Source of the DNA: Wuchereria bancrofti | Lineage: Eukaryota > Nematoda > Chromadorea > Rhabditida > Onchocercidae | NCBI GenBank assembly: GCA_005281725.1 | Contig: SSBO01000007.1 | Span: 4,098,402 to 4,162,401, forward strand | Reading direction: 5' to 3' | Length of the DNA: 64,000 nucleotides | Part shown: piece by piece, positions 1 to 12,188 of the stretch | How the letters are laid out: every line of letters begins with the position of its first letter | Position numbering within the stretch: the first letter of the stretch is position 1 | Made by a program: the position numbers and the translations under genes | The notes under the pieces: generated by a model | Told to the model about the DNA's origin: nothing | Seen by the model: the letters and a program-made list of their open reading frames with translations, nothing else | The model's database searches: none

Positions 1-3000
1 AGTACTTAGTTTCTGATCTAATCATTTCACTTTTACCAAATAATGCCGTTACACCAATCACATAATTATTCTTATCTTCTCATGAGTTTGATTTTTTTTT
101 TCATTTTTGCTGAATTCCATTCCAACATTTTCAATAACCGTTTCAGTTAAGTCTTGGTTGCTACTTTTTGAATGAATATCAAAGCTTTTCTTTCCATGTT
201 TTACTTCCTATCCTTAAAAGTTTACTTATTAATGATACATTTATTAGGCCTACTTGAACTGTTTCTTTATTACAATTCTTTTTACTTTTTAGAATTTTCT
301 GATCATACAGCAGTTAGAGAAGCAATGTAAAGTTATCGATTCTTAACAAGGTATGCTATGGACGGACATTTACATACCTGGTTGTAGTCGAACCAAATTG
401 TTATAATTTTAAAATCAATTGGTCCCCTTCAACCAGCTATGTTTCTCCTCCTGTAAACATCTAGCGAAGAACAGTTAGTATTCAGTGGCACAAAAGAGAA
501 AATTCGGAATTATCAGCATTTTCACTTGAAAAAGCCAGATGTTCTGAACTACTAAGAACGGAAGTATCATATTTGCTATCATGACGTTATATAAAGCAAA
601 TTATCATTCGGTGTTATTGTGACATCACTGCGAGTGATCACTTTCCTAACGCATGTTCACACGGCCTTCAAAATATTTTTTGATTATCAACGATTGGGTG
701 TGTTATAGATATATTCTTAAGGTAAAAGTCTAGAAGAAGCAAACGATGGAATAGATACTTTTAAGGTAATCTGAAAATAAATGAAATATTTAGTTCTTTT
801 TGGGAACCTGTCTCTCCTGAAATTTGCTTTTCAATTTTAATTTTCGAAACGAGAGCAGTAAAAAAAGAAATAGAAAGTGCGATGAAAATCAAATACCGAT
901 TTTACGTCGTTTCAAAACTTTTGAACTCCTTACCCATTTTTTAAAATATTTTTTGTGTAGTCGAAATAAAACTGACAAATTATTTTCCAAAGAATTTGTT
1001 CTAACTGTAGTTCTCTAAACATATTCAAGACCACTCAATATCTCTCACTTTCTCTACATTTTTCTTTATTTCAACATGGGAAATAAGAAAAGTTAATTTA
1101 ATATTATAAGTTACAAAAACTTTGTAGACTGCACTGCAAGAAATTGTCATCAAATTTTCTCGAAAGTCTTTTTCCCTCAATTTAAAGTTATCTCAAAAAT
1201 AAATCACTTTTTAGCGTATTTAAGTAATAGCAGTGTTCAAATAAAACGTCAGTGTAAGTATCGTTGTCCAGTTAAAAGCCAAAAGCCAGCCAAATTATTG
1301 CAGATGATTCGTATTTTGATTGAAGTGCCTCTTCACACTTGGCTTATTCCTGTTCCAGATTAGCAAAAATTCGCTTCTTCTCTAATCAAATTCTTTGTCA
1401 AAATTTTGGACTGTAAGTAAAAATTTCCTTTAGGAAGCTATGAAGCCTCCCAGATACACTTTGTTTTTCGCCTCTATTTCACCTGTCACTGCTATTGATT
1501 GTCATCACTGTCATTTATTGGCCTTGGGACAATAACGCTTCCTTACTAAAGTTCAATTTGCTGGAAATATTTCACGCTAAAAATTAATGAGACATAATGA
1601 TATTCGTGGTAAAAAGTATAAGATTTGATTATTTGATACTGTTTACTGGCAAATCTATGAAGAACGAGTAAGAGAAAGAGAAACACGTGAACCAGCGGGA
1701 TGAACTTGTTGAATCGTGTGGTGTACGTAATAATGGAAGATTTATTTTTGCTGCAAGTACTTTTCGGATTACCATGCAATCTTACAAGGAAAAGTTTCAC
1801 TTCACATTAGTAAAAATAAAAAAAAATTTCTCACTTTTTTGAAATTTATTGAGGAAAAAAAGATGTGGGGAAAGGATCGATCCGTTGCATTTTAGCAAGA
1901 AAACCATTTTAGTTTTATTTTTTGGATGGATAGGCTAAAGTGAGCTAGAGTGAAGGAAAAATAAGTAAGCATTAGACTCTAAGCTGCATTTAGTCCTTTT
2001 GGAACACATACTTTAATTTATTTACTCTTCTCTTTATTACTTTTCATTTTTTGTGAAAGGCTTTTCAAATTATTTTTTTTGTAGTTACTGTTCTTTACGT
2101 CTCAATCTTCTCTTTCTACCCACTTCAGTTTGGAGGATGAAATAAAAATAAGTCTTAATGAGAGAAGAAATGGAATCAAAGAAAGAGGAAAATCAAATGT
2201 AGTTAAATTCAATAAAGAGCTGTTCGTCTACAATAGATATCAACTTGCTTTCGTCAATGAAGTTTGATGATCGAAAAAGCTTATTAGATTTAGTCAACTG
2301 ATTTTAAAACATTACGAAACTTTAAATATGAAATAAACGACGCAAAAAAAAAATAATTTGAAAGGGATATATCCAAGATTCCTATTAAAATTTATTCATA
2401 ATCGACAGGATTCAAAATTGCAGTAATTTTCCTAGAAAGAACTGATGATTAAAATAGATGGATGAAAATGTTTTTCCCAATAAAACCTTTCAAACTGCAA
2501 AGAATTTTATAAGCAATTCATATTATTCGTCAATATTGTTGTCAACAAAGGAGATAAATATTCCAGGACTTTAAAATCAGAAGAAAAATATCTTTCTTGC
2601 CATTGTAGCAATACATAATGCTTCCGTCGAATGTAAAATTACAGATACAATGGTTTAATTCTAAGAAATTACAGATACAATGGTTTAATTCTAATAAAAA
2701 AAGTAATTTACTCCTTAACTTGGTGACTAGATAAAAGTATTAGATTAGTTGTGATTTCAAATTAGCAATCCAATAAGCTAAAGCTGTTAATAGATAGCAA
2801 AAACAAGCCATAATAAAACGGAATTGACATTGGCAAATTGGAACGGTGACATTGGAATTAATTGCAATTCATTTCCAATTCTCTTAATTCTCCCAGACTC
2901 AATCACTCAGCAATAATTATTGTTCAATTATACTTAGCTCAGCCAATGACAAATTTTGACCCAAGCTTAGCTTGTAGAAGATACAAAGTAGGATAACTTC

Positions 3001-3881
3001 CAACAGCCATCCATAACTAATTTAGTTCAGCTGTCACAAACCAGAAGAAGCGGCTTTCCAGCTAAGGATACTTTCCGGGGCGGTTTTCAACACCTGTAAT
3101 ATATCGCTACCTTACCTTGTTCCCTTCTGCCTCATTTTCCAAGCTATTTTCAAATTCTGATCTAAATCTAATGATAATATTCTGAGATGTTGTCGTGAAC
3201 TTTAACCTATTAGTTTTAATGGTCTGTACTTTTTTTTTTCACATTTATCGCAAAAGAAGCCATCAGTTGCACTGATTACAGAAACTTTTCATCTCCCGTG
3301 GAAGCTGATAAATCACAACTTCGTTTAATGATACCACCAAATATATCAAACATTGATAATATCACCAAATATATCAAACAAAAGAGAATATACAAAAAAT
3401 CACTGTACAATCACAGCTGCATATGTGAGATTTTGCGACTTAAGAGAGTGAGAAGAGGTAAACATGATGACAATTTTTTCAAAATAATTTTCAAAACAGA
3501 GAATTTTTTTTGTCAGAAAAGTAAATTGTTGGTAATTAACACTTATCTCTCCCTGTATTTATTAATGAAATGCTTGATGGTCAGGTGTAGGCATCAAGAA
3601 AAGGAAAATCGAAAAAAAGAAGAGTTGAAATAGAGAAAAGACTATATAAATTAATACGGAAATAGAATGGAATAAAATGACTAGAATGCAATTGTTCTTT
3701 GAGGTAATTTAGAGAGAAATAACAATTTATTTCTAGTGATACTAATAGAGAGATAGAACCACCGCGAAATATCACAAATACAAAATTTCTAATACTTGGA
3801 AACTACACAGTGCTTTCATTGGATTATATTATCCAGAACATTTCCGCCAAACTAGACAATGATTCTTCCTAAAATCAGAAA
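1..3881. other. AT-rich intergenic DNA, no gene recognised
   Basis: Only short open frames without splice logic or recognisable motifs are present on either strand. The stretch holds homopolymer runs and a 29-base tandem duplication listed separately. A second imperfect direct repeat sits near 3330-3382, where an A/T-rich motif containing CCAAATATATCAAACA occurs twice about 34 bases apart. Distal exons of a gene lying left of the window cannot be excluded. Confidence 0.5.
2636..2694. repeat. 29-30 bp tandem duplication (2 copies)
   Basis: Two adjacent copies of an A/T-rich unit containing ATTACAGATACAATGGTTTA occur at about 2636-2664 and 2666-2694, identical apart from the edge base. This looks like a recent slippage or microhomology duplication. 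No function can be assigned. Confidence 0.85.
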
Positions 3882-5004
3882 TTAACACTGACAATTACAG
3901 CGTTGTTTAGTGAGCACATATACATCATCATCGAAATATCGCTTCCCACCATAGTTTCCTACTGTATGCGGTTCATCAGAACCATACTTAACAAATTCCA
4001 TTCTTCTTTTCTGCCAGTCCGCGTCACCAAGAAACTCGTATTGACCATCTTCTGAGAATACAGCTGGTGCATGCATATTTGCCCCGGAAAACAGTACGGT
4101 ACCATGATCAACATCTTTAACCCGCACCCACATAAACCTAAAATTTTCTTAGAGAAATTTTTTGTATATTCAGGAAATTTTTTTTTCTAGGAAATTTTGT
4201 ATATTCAGGGTGAATAGTTTCAAAAATCAGAATAACCAAGTTCTTTTTTCAGAGCAAACCTATATATGATTTGAAATATTTAAACTATTGAAAATTGAAT
4301 GCAGAATGGCATTTACTTGAATCCGTTAGTGTCTGGTGAACCATTGTAAACCAGCAATCGAAAACCCCGATTTAGAACTTTAACCGTATTACCAAAAATA
4401 AATACAGCTTTCATCCCGCCATTTTCTTCCCAAGCTCGCCCCCAAATAGCAGGAACACCACCTCCTGGAATCCTGAAAATAAAATCTCTCAAGTCTTGTA
4501 AATTCGAAATAACTACTTTACTTACCGTTTGGTCATAATGAATGGAATACAGCGATTATAGTAGAGGTTTCTGAAGAAGATGAAATGATTGTCTCATTTT
4601 CAAATTTTAAAAAATACCATAGGGCAACAGCTACATCTATCGTCATTGTGCCATCTCGAAGTGACCTTTCAAAAGGTCGAATTGCTTCCTTTGGCATTGG
4701 CGTTGAACCGTTGACAAATAAAAATGATTGAGGCGGAACTGAATGGCTCTGCTGAAATGATAACACAACAGATTTCTTTATAGTAATAATAATAGTAATA
4801 ATGTCTTATGCCTTCCAGCATTTTTCGACATTTTTCATCCTTAGGAAATTAAGAATGATTGCTTTCCAGGGTACTACGCAAGTTGTTTGTGTAGAGATTC
4901 TCAAAATATCCAACAACAAACTCTCCTGGTTTATCACTCCTTAAATTATGGAAGCTTCGGATTTCCACGTCCTTAGCAGTGGACTTTTCTGGTTTGACAT
5001 TCAT
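3882..5004 (-). CDS. Unrecognised nematode protein, 5' part possibly disrupted
   Basis: I do not recognise this gene. The 3' half is convincing. Exon 3882-4137 ends in a Cys-rich tail (KQRCNCQC) after FMWVRVKDV and a segment with FVKYGSDEP. Exon 4317-4472 carries IPGGGVPAIWGRAW and RLLVYNGSPDTNG. Exon 4526-4570 carries YYNRCIPF. All three join in phase through GT/AG sites. Upstream, 4627-4753 reads as coding in another frame (SVPPQSFLFVNGSTPMPKEA) and an ATG-initiated exon at about 4910-5004 begins MNVKPEKSTAKD. The natural donor after VAVALW (TG|GTATTT) would create a TGA codon at the junction with the 4570 acceptor. The 5004 exon also does not reach the next one in phase. Either an earlier donor (AG|GTCACT, about 4676) is used, or the gene is decaying. 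No signal peptide or membrane segment is evident. Confidence 0.5.
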
Positions 5005-8000
5005 TGCAAGTTTAGTTAAGATTCAGTCTGAATAACAATTATCAAGATAAACACTTATTCGCATGAGCAGACTACAATTCACCATTAATTTTTATTGATG
5101 ATCCTCTACGAAATTCTACACATGTTTTTCAGATTTCTTTATATTTATAGAAGGTATGCGGAGGCACTCTGTTCAAAATATGGAGTCTTCAGTTAGTCTG
5201 AATTCTGAAGCTGAATTCATGAAACTGTTTCTACGGAAACTTGGTCTGACAAGGTGCACATGTCATTTTATGTGAAATTTTAGATAAACGCAAAGGCTCT
5301 TTGTTAATTATTATTATTAATCAAAAATATTCGATGAATTATTTTTGGTTAATTTTTAATTAAGCACACCAACAGATGACAACTCTTTAATATTTAATAC
5401 AAGTAACAGATAATTTATTTTTTTTATAAGTGGATTTTAAGCAAAAGCAGTTTTAGATGAGAGGGTCATTTTCTCGCCACAGTAGCCAGTCCTTCAAAAC
5501 ACTCCATCATTTTCATTGCTAATTATCATGATAAACTAACATAAATAGTAGCCCGTTCGGTACGAACAAAATTGAGTAGCTGCTGATCACCGCTGCAAAC
5601 TGTGGACAAGGCCAAAAAAATGAACTCTTGAAACTGTATGATCATCTCCAGTAAACAGTACACATTGCAAAATAGTCTCTGATTGTTTCCTTTAGCTCTT
5701 CTTTCCAATTTCAGTATTTCAATCGATTTACAAAAATGCCTTAAACATTTATAAAATATCATCCAGAGAAATCAGTAGAAATGATTTCATGACGTTTCAA
5801 ACAAACAACGCAAATTCTTAGTTGCCCCAGTTCTACGTCTCGAACCAAAACAAACATAATCACCCTAACCATGTATGGAGCTAATATTCAGTTACTGCCT
5901 CAGGATAATTTTTAAACAAAAGATTACCATACTAGCGAATAAATGTTAACGAAATTTATTTTGAATATTAAATGACTGACGGATCTGCTACTAACTACTG
6001 CCAGAGTATCCAGCTGCCTCTGGAATTTTTTAATGGCTATCTGCATCCACACATAATTTATACAGTTATTTAAACTTTTTACCGCTCAATAAGATTTTTT
6101 TCAGTATGGTACAATTCAAGCACAACAATCCTTTTTAGCATTATGTTCTGAAATTAAAATTACTGCTGTCTTTAAAAAACAACATTTAGCGCCAAGTTTG
6201 ATGTTGCTCGAACTGCTCGGATAAAACATAAAAAACTAACTCCTAAATTAGTACAAATGAACAAGTTATAAAAACATAAATAAATGATTGCTATGTACAT
6301 AATAATATGTGTAGGAAAATAAAATTTTTTCTTAGATGTTTTGATTGCTGCTTAATGTGTTGCAAGCTATCACAAATGATGGTTACCAATTTCTCCAAGA
6401 AATTCATATGATTCTAATCGGATCTGAAATCAACCTCAAGCTTTGTCAACGTATCGTCTAATTTCAATGCTAATTGAGATTTAAAGTGTGAAAATGCGCA
6501 GGAAGAAGATATCAAATATGAACGAAAGGAAGAAAAAAGCAGAAATATTAATCATGAAATATTCTGAGCACTTCTCAACTTTGAATTATCTTCCCAATTC
6601 AAATATGATCTTACTTTGTTCCATAAAGTATGTATAAACGATAATTACTTTTATAGACTGTCTATTTGGAATTCCCCCGCCTTATTTTATTTTACACATA
6701 ATTTATTAACCTAGTTATCAGTCACTTTAATAGTCCAAAAGAATGTAATATCTTGTATCGACTTTAATGTGATACTGGAAGGCTTGCTAGTAGTGGCGGC
6801 CAATGTGTGTATCATAGATAACGGTCAGGGCGAATTTTTAAATGAAATGGAAAAAGGACGGATACATTTTTATGACGGATACAATAATAATATTTTTCTT
6901 CTCTGTGCAATTGTTGGTGGAGAAAATGAGAAGTAATACGTTAGAAAGCAATAACAAGTGAGGCGGAATTGATATGAATGTAAATCAGGAAAGACGTTAA
7001 GTTATGATTTCGCTATGTTGTTTGTTAAATTTAAAACCTATGAATTTAGTACGACGGATACAATAATAATAATTTTTTTTTCTCCATACATACAAACACT
7101 ATTTGGTCATTTAGCAAATGCGATGGATAATTTAATCATGGTGGCCATGATTCGGATCCTTGGATCGTCCAGCCTAATTTACTCCCTTGTCTAAGCTTGA
7201 TCCAGCAATTTCTTGCTTAATGAAGTGAATCCTTACTCAATTATTCATAATGAGATAATTCGTTTTTATCACTATTGAATTAAGATGAAGAATCTGAGTT
7301 GAACTTCTGCACTATAAAAGCAAAGAAAACAGGTGGGCAAAAATTTTTTGAGACCAGTTAAGATGGGAAAAAGAATTCTGTGAATTGAAAATGAACTTCC
7401 GTTTTAAACCGAAAAAATGAATCCATTAATGCTATCAGGGATGAGAACGAAAACTTATAAGTTGACAAGTTATATCATTTCACGCCAAAAACTCTTCACA
7501 TAGTTACGTCAAAAACAAAACTAAACTTTACTGAAAAGAACAATTTCATGTGATGAAGCATGCAAGATTCATGATAAGTTATGCAGTACTCTATTTGCGC
7601 CTTCTCAAATTGGTTGCAACTTTCCGGATTTTCTCTGTTTTAGCTAATACATTTAAGAGAATAATGACAGTGCTATAGAATTAAAGATTATAACTCAACC
7701 TTGAACACCGACCAAAGCTCACTGATTATCAAGTAATGATTCTGAATAATTGGATCCAAATTGGCTATAGAAACCCAGCGTTTGCATTCATTGAAAGCCT
7801 ACCGAAAGATGATGGTTCGAGCAAAGTGATCTGCAGGGCACTGACCAGTGGCAGCGTGAAATGACCGCCAGAAGTAGTCAAGCAGTACTGATCAACGGAA
7901 TATTACTGTAACACTAATACAAAGCTAAAGAAGAGAAAGATTGCGCACTAAATCATGAACAGCCGAGTGGGTACCGGTGAAGCGCAATTCGTTCAAGAAG

Positions 8001-8975
8001 TGAGTTGAAGAGAAATTGAAAGGAGTGACATTTCGGAGATTTGGAATGACCAAAAAGCCAACTGGATGCACACAGTACACTTCAACAGCGCATTCAATAG
8101 GGGAAAGCAATGAGTTGGGTTGATTCGTCATTGTTTCCTATTGTCGTCCTTACAATAAACATTTAGGAAATCATTCTCGTCAACAACGACCTTCACTGTA
8201 CACACACAGTTCAACACACATACACACACACACACACATATACATACGGAAACGCTCATACACACATACATATATACACCACACACTGTCTGGCGCAACT
8301 GGTGCAGTCTGTCTGCGCGATGTAATGCTTGTACAACAAAGATGACTGGGCGCCAGGTAGGGGAGAGCTGAATCATTTGTCATTTTGTTGGAGACACGGA
8401 GTGGGTGGTGATGCTGGGATGCTGGGGTGCGTGTGATATTACACCGATTTCAATTTATATGAACTCATAGATTCTCATTGTTTCACCAGTGGGCATAGGC
8501 GACAAGTGGGGATAAGCACTCATTACGTTGAACTGAAAGGTAAAAAGTTTAGGTAAAAGACACGTTGTCATGCGCATGTAATGCGAAATTCTTTTGTTTG
8601 GATTCGAATTACAAACGCTGCAAAATAATTCTTCACTCAAAAGTTTCGAAAAACTGCCACGTTTTCTTTCTGTAAGCATTCACATTTTAAAAATATTTGG
8701 AGTTGTAAAGTCGAGAGAAGTCAAATACTACCAAACTATACTTCTGTTCTGTTAAAATCCCGTTAAATTCGGCAAAAATTTAAAATACTGTTGGTAACCA
8801 GAGTCTCTAATTGACAAACCGATAATTTAAATTACCGAAAGATGGCTGCATCTTTTACAAGCTGTGATCTGTCTATGCATTTCCATTGTTTAATCTGTTT
8901 TTGTTGTAAGCAATACAAAACAAGCAAGCGTTGACACAACAAATGTGTCTTGAAATTGATTACCAAGTTTAAATT
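5005..8975. other. Long intergenic stretch, no gene recognised
   Basis: No exon chain could be built on either strand. A G+C-richer patch at about 7780-8450 contains the CA microsatellite listed separately. Two related A/T-rich motifs with ACGGATACAATAATAATA occur at about 6873 and 7053, suggesting a small dispersed duplication. Short minus-strand frames at 7925-8680 lack splice logic or recognisable domains. Confidence 0.45.
8202..8282. repeat. Imperfect (CA)n/(TA)n microsatellite
   Basis: A dinucleotide tract of interrupted ACACAC and ATACATAC runs covers about 80 bases. Frames translating it as Cys-Val repeats are artefacts of the repeat. Confidence 0.85.
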
Positions 8976-9185
8976 TTGGCCAAAAATTTTAAGGATGATT
9001 GGTCAATTAAATTCGCTAATCGCAAAGCAAAAAAAAAAAAAAAAAAAAAAAAGCAAAGGCTAGATTTTGATTCCATACTAACTGATGTTGCTGCTGTCAA
9101 TAGAAATGAGAGTGCAGATAAGCCTATTCATGAAACAAATGAGTCTGAGGATGTGTATGCCATAATGGACAGCATACTGGTATAA
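8976..9185 (+). other. Weak open frame around a 24-A homopolymer
   Basis: An open frame encodes a Lys run from a pure 24-base poly-A tract (9029-9052) flanked by an acidic, mildly protein-like segment (TNESEDVYAIMDSILV). It starts without ATG (TTG), has no recognisable domain, and the Lys run is explained by the homopolymer. It may be a fragment of an old insertion or the end of an unseen exon. Function unknown. Confidence 0.2.
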
Positions 9186-9429
9186 AATCCTGAACGCATC
9201 TTGATCCATTCATTTCAGTGTGATAATGTAATCACAATGATATGAGTGAATTAAGCTAACGAGACCATCTTTACGGAGTCACTGTATCCTTACTTTGTTG
9301 GACTTTATTTCACAAAGTATTTCAGAAACATTAAAACATACTAACATAAAAAAATATATTTCAGAAACCAAGTGAAAAATATATTCTTTTCGCCAGTTGT
9401 TCCATTAATTACTATAAACTGATGTAATG

Positions 9430-9868
9430 TTAAGGCAACTGAAAATTTACATCCAGGACATTCCACCACAACAAGTCTTGCCGAAGATTCCACTGCCATA
9501 TAAATTGATCGCTAACACTTCCTACGCCAGAAATCATGCTTTTTTCATGCATATTTTCATAGCACAAATTATTGGATAAATTCTATTCAGTTCTTGAACT
9601 TCCAAATTCCTAGAATTCTTACAAATCTCATTCTCGATGATGGAACATGAACAATACACTTTTTTCCGTCTAACACTGTGCATTTTGCTACAGCTGGAAG
9701 TTCCCATTCATAGTTCACAATTTCATTATCTGACAGAGATCACTGACAAAGTCTCTTCTCTTTGCACTCTGATAAACAGAAACATAAGCTGACATGTCAA
9801 CAAGAATACATTTAAAAAATCATCAACAGGAAAATTATATGCCTCGTGGTAAAACTAACATGATTCTG
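9430..9868 (-). pseudogene. Decayed or unresolved coding block downstream of POP4
   Basis: On the minus strand, several adjacent pieces look like protein but lie in different frames. About 9743-9800 reads ILVDMSAYVSVYQSAKRRDF. About 9638-9742 reads SDNEIVNYEWELPAV then AKCTVLDGKKCIVHVPSS and ends at a good GTAAGA donor. About 9430-9508 reads MAVESSARLVVVECPGC. The first two are separated by a one-base frame offset with no room for an intron. This fits a pseudogene, a gene with sequence errors, or very short exons. The protein family is not recognised. It lies immediately downstream of POP4 on the same strand and could be a third, degenerating cistron. Confidence 0.35.
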
Positions 9869-9967
9869 CCTGAAAATCAAAAAATGTTTTTTACAAACTG
9901 AACAGTACTTTTTTATTGAAAAGAAAATACCAAATATATGAAAAGCAATATAAAAAAAAACCAAATA

Positions 9968-11208
9968 CTATTTTAGAAAGAAGGGAATTGAACAACGATT
10001 CTTCAATATCTTTTTTGCTCGCAATGATGGTTGAAATCTAAAAAAAACAATTTTGACCTAATAATTTTTCGATGAAAATTTTTTTGTATGATAAAGTTTG
10101 AGAAATATGTCTACGAATAAAACGCAAGGAATTTGGAACAATTACCAAGATAGCAAATTTTTATAAATCTACCTGAACGCATTCCCGAACAAAAGATATA
10201 TTTTGCCTTCCAGTGCAAATTGAAATATAGTATCTTGCTTTGGAATAGCTAGAAATATAATAATTATATAGAAATATAAGAAATATAATAAATGAAGGGA
10301 AGAACTTCGAAAACTCGCTTACCTTCTAAAAAGCATCCGATAAAATATTCAATGAAATAATTTCATGAAGAGACAGAAAATAAATTATGGAAAAGAAAAA
10401 ATAAAATTGTATAAGAACAGATTTGTTTAAACGAACTTAACAAGCGGTCTTGTTTTGTGATCAGCATGAAGGTTTGCCTAGTTTCACGAGTCACAATGCC
10501 ACAAATGCCGACCTAGAATGGACCAATAAAAATTTCTTGTTGTTTTATTAGAAGAATACAGCAAAAAACTTTAAAATTTCACGCAAAGACGCTTAAATTC
10601 TCGTTGAGGACAGAAATACCTGAGCTGGATTAGCAGCCTCGACAATCATCAGCAGACATCCATGATAATCGGCTTTCAACATTCGAGCATCCAACTGACC
10701 ATTGGATCCATTAACTAGGGTACTGAAATAGTCACACCACAATTCATAGAGCGGTTCGAACTGCGAATATCTAAAATCGAACAGTTATGAATAAAACAGA
10801 ATTTACGCTTCGATGCTGTTAAAAAGCTCAAATCGCACCTTAGGCGCTACTATCGTAATTCTAGTTTTCACTGCCAGTCGCACCATCTACCTATTATGAA
10901 CAGTGTACTAATCATTCCACCAGCTACTGCACGCCATCAAAAACTAAACTATCTAAAAAAGACTCTATTTACATGTACCATCTTTAGATTAAATCAGATT
11001 CAACAGAAGTGCCCTAAGTGCACTCGAGAAATACAAAGAATTTAAGATAATACTTCAAGCTCTTCATATCACTTTTCACAGTTCTTCTTTTTATAAAACT
11101 CTCTATTGGTTGCCGATGGATTCTGATCTTCTTCTTAATCCGTTTTTCCAAAATGAAAATTTTATGCGGGTTCAGTGGTTCAAACAAACTACAAACTTCG
11201 ACACTCAT
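9968..11208 (-). CDS. POP4: Ribonuclease P/MRP protein subunit p29 (POP4/Rpp29)
   Basis: POP4 is an Sm-fold subunit shared by nuclear RNase P (tRNA 5' processing) and RNase MRP (rRNA processing). Five exons join in phase: 11054-11208, 10620-10770, 10437-10512, 10173-10248 and 9968-10037, giving 175 residues. This is shorter than the roughly 220-residue human protein because the N-terminal region is reduced. The basic N-terminus (EKRIKKKIRIHRQ) precedes the family block FEPLYELW, then ARMLKADYHGCLLMIVE, VGICGIVTRETRQTFMLITK, IPKQDTIFQF and a basic tail (SLRAKK). These line up in order with human motifs LPLHELW, KLLKADLHG, VGITGI and IPKLNCVF as recalled. It lies about 980 bases downstream of the ZC3H18-like gene on the same strand, so an operon is possible but the spacing is large. 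Confidence 0.9.
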
Positions 11209-12188
11209 TTCCCGAACTTACGAACGAATATCCAAATTACATCCAAAATACCAGCAAAACCATAAAACAAATTAACAAATATACCTAGAATTGAATAGCA
11301 CACTTAATATATTATACACTATATTTTTGGAATTTCAAGACTTCAAAACGCAACGACACTTATAAGAGTTATAAATCCACTCAATGATTCAAATATTAAG
11401 TAGAACATTAAAATGGAATTTTGACTCACTTTTTTTTACTTCCAGATCATCGTAAAAAGAATTTGCAAATATGAAATAGCAAAAACTCAAAATTTAGAAA
11501 ATAATAAATACGAATAAGTGAACCAAACATAACCGTTAAACATGTATAGATGCGAGTATAACAACTAAAAAGAGTAACAAATTTTTAACCAAATTTTATT
11601 TTCCACTTTATATTGCTGAAAAAACATGACGCTGACTGAAAATCTAAATAAGAACCAATGTGAAATAATAAACGAGCTAATAACTATCATTCTTTCTAAC
11701 ATGAAATATTCAAAAAAGTCCAGACAGTTAAAAACACGTTACCAAAAAAAAACATACAATTCCCATTCTGACAGAACTGTTATCAAATATCACATTTTTT
11801 TTAACCTGTCTTTAAATCTATCTCTACCAGCAATTAAAGTAACAATGTTATCTTCAAATTTCCCTATAGAAAAAAAAAGTGAGAACAACTGAGAATAAAA
11901 CAGTTCACTTCTTTATTGAAATTTTATTCATGGCTTCTACAAAGACATGCAGTAACTTCAAAAATTCTAAATTCCACACTTCTTAAAAAATAAAATAAAA
12001 CTAAATTCAACGTAAATAAGGCGGTTTAAAACCCAAAAATTGAAATTAAAATAGTGCTCCTATGAACATATACATATGCTTACAAACAAATTATATCATA
12101 AATAACAATACAAAGATATGAAACAAAAAACCTTCACCACAAAAATACTCCAAAAGACTAGATAAGAAATACCATAATTTATAAAACT
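11209..12188. other. Spacer between ZC3H18-like gene and POP4
   Basis: This A/T-rich interval separates two tandem minus-strand genes. No recognisable exon was found. A plus-strand open frame at 11626-11892 is Asn/Lys/Ser-rich with no motif and is probably chance. The interval should hold the 3' UTR of the upstream gene and the 5' region of POP4. Confidence 0.5.

Noticed and set aside
4526..4700. Selenocysteine codon in the unrecognised 3.9-5.0 kb gene, prompted by the junction TGA and the nearby EEFSEC
   Set aside because: An alternative in-frame donor exists, the TGA arises only from one assumed splice, and no SECIS-like hairpin was identified in the 3' flank.
8128..8383. Cys/Val-rich minus-strand frames
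   Set aside because: They are translations of the CA microsatellite.
8976..9185. Lys-rich nuclear protein
   Set aside because: The Lys run is a 24-base poly-A tract and the frame has no ATG; no domain is visible.
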